Below, piece by piece: positions 63,286 to 64,000 of a stretch of DNA of 64,000 nt. Origin of the DNA: Rhodobacterales bacterium (lineage in GTDB: Bacteria; Pseudomonadota; Alphaproteobacteria; Caulobacterales; Hyphomonadaceae); contig JACXUV010000003.1 in NCBI GenBank assembly GCA_014763715.1, positions 62,001 to 126,000 on the forward strand, read 5' to 3'. Both the position numbers and the translations under genes were made by a program. Within the stretch, counting starts at the first letter, position 1; every line of letters starts with the position of its first letter. The notes beneath the pieces are model-generated. The model made no database searches and was not told the origin of the DNA. It worked only from the letters and a program-made list of their open reading frames with translations.

Positions 63286-64000
63286 TCACGAAAACTCGAC
63301 GCGTTCCTGCGAGAACCGGAACAGGGATCTTGTTTCTTCATCAATGGCATCGCCGGGCACATTCAACAGCGCGTGCATCGCGTTCTTGCGGTCTTTCAAC
63401 GCGTGATCAAAGTCCTGCTCGATCAGCCGGTCCACACCCGTTCGCAACATTGCATCTCGCACTTCCATATAGAGCGTTAAAGACCCACCCAGAAACATGG
63501 ATTCATAGGCAATTTTGCTGGCAATTTTGTCATGTATATCTGTGTACTGAAACTGCCGCTCCATGACCGACTTCCGCTTACAGATGAAATCGATCTCGTG
63601 CCGGTATTGCGGATGCCGCAGGTACAAGCTCTTGAGCGCGATCATTTCGTCATCGATACGGGTCTTGATCTCGTCCGGCAGGGACTCGCTAAGGATGATA
63701 ACAATATCAATATCGGACCCCTTGACCATCTCCCCGCTTGCCTCATGCTCACGCGGCTCGTTGTGGGCCAGAAAATAAGCCAGATCCCCCGCGATGAAGG
63801 CACAAAGCTGGCTGCGGACTTCGCGGCCAAGACTGACAAACAAATTCTTCATCACCTGCTGAGCCACACCGATTTTCTCACGGCTGATCTCGCGGTGCAT
63901 ATTGGCCAGCGTTCCCTGCCGCTCAATCATCTGGTCTCGCTGCCCCGGCAACCCGAACAGGGTAAAGGAGAGAAAATCCCTCTGGATCGATGGGCTGAGA
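63286..64000 (-). CDS. Nucleotidyltransferase-fold protein, N-terminus cut by window edge
   Basis: The frame is open to the right edge, so at least 237 residues of a longer protein are seen. FIAGDLAYFLA, then MVKGSDIDIVIILSE, then HEIDFICKRK give the pol-beta nucleotidyltransferase pattern (GS-D-x-D with a third Asp). The Gly-Ser of the usual first motif reads Gly-Asp, and an insertion separates it from the Asp pair. The rest is helical. The function is unknown; such folds include nucleotidylating toxins and antiphage cyclases, but nothing here identifies either. Confidence 0.55.
   Translation of the reverse strand, partial: LSPSIQRDFLSFTLFGLPGQRDQMIERQGTLANMHREISREKIGVAQQVMKNLFVSLGREVRSQLCAFIAGDLAYFLAHNEPREHEASGEMVKGSDIDIVIILSESLPDEIKTRIDDEMIALKSLYLRHPQYRHEIDFICKRKSVMERQFQYTDIHDKIASKIAYESMFLGGSLTLYMEVRDAMLRTGVDRLIEQDFDHALKDRKNAMHALLNVPGDAIDEETRSLFRFSQERVEFS

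Noticed and set aside
63286..64000. Antiphage CD-NTase (CBASS)
   Set aside because: The first motif is not canonical and no effector is visible; the window ends before context can be judged.

Overview
The window is GC-rich, gene-dense DNA from an alphaproteobacterium. The mix of genes (DCC/DUF4166 pair, DUF3297, NnrU, DUF1499, SIMPL, phasin, RcnB-like protein, ClpS-ClpA, KdsA/KdsD) suggests the Hyphomonadaceae/Rhodobacterales/Caulobacterales side of the class, possibly a Hyphomonas-like marine bacterium. That placement is inference from gene content and was not checked by search. Most of the window is chromosomal housekeeping. I found no insertion sequence, integrase, CRISPR array or intact prophage.

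Layout. 1-4.2 kb: the start of an M48 metalloprotease and an iron-uptake ABC operon (fbpABC order, minus strand) behind a Fur-like dyad. 4.3-11 kb: a small orphan protein, thiO, an ABC-F ATPase with a possible overlapping leader ORF, a coupled DCC-protein/DUF4166 pair, and an acyl-CoA dehydrogenase followed by an inverted repeat. 11-15.4 kb (minus): a lipoprotein, a sulfotransferase-like protein, an SDR dehydrogenase and a membrane GGDEF-EAL protein. 15.6-21.7 kb (plus): small proteins, NnrU, panB, then the yfgM-bamB-der block. 21.7-24.5 kb: an arsM-like methyltransferase, then a Tat-exported nitroreductase-like protein with its MarR regulator behind a perfect 34-bp palindrome. 24.5-29 kb: arfB, an RcnB-like protein, a 26-codon ORF with an extreme Shine-Dalgarno sequence between two terminators, kdsA, rluE and an MscS channel. 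29-34.6 kb (minus): a lipoprotein, a serine hydrolase, clpA/clpS, DUF1499 and a phasin. 34.9-40.5 kb: a D,D-carboxypeptidase, kdsD, a SIMPL protein, galE, tRNA-Ile2(CAT) and a zinc alcohol dehydrogenase.

40.6-57.9 kb is the most accessory-looking part: a surface-polysaccharide locus interrupted only by phhA and a decayed DUF2793 gene. It holds a UDP-xylose synthase-like decarboxylase, five glycosyltransferases, wecB, a Wzm/Wzt-type ABC exporter whose ATPase carries a Sel1-like tail, a pyruvyltransferase-family protein, a DegT aminotransferase and a GNAT acetyltransferase. Two of the glycosyltransferases appear to share an N-terminal GWV-type module.

57.9-64 kb: a divergent MarR/aminotransferase pair, then the methyl-cycle and one-carbon run ahcY-purU-metK, and a nucleotidyltransferase-like gene cut by the right edge. 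KdsA and KdsD make Kdo, galE and the decarboxylase feed nucleotide sugars, and the exporter locus uses them; D,D-carboxypeptidase, BamB and YfgM also serve the envelope. The best candidates for something undescribed are the 26-codon ORF at 25869-25949, the leader ORF overlapping the ABC-F gene, the shared glycosyltransferase module with the Sel1-tailed exporter ATPase, and the strong palindromic operators at 22855-22888 and 42525-42550.
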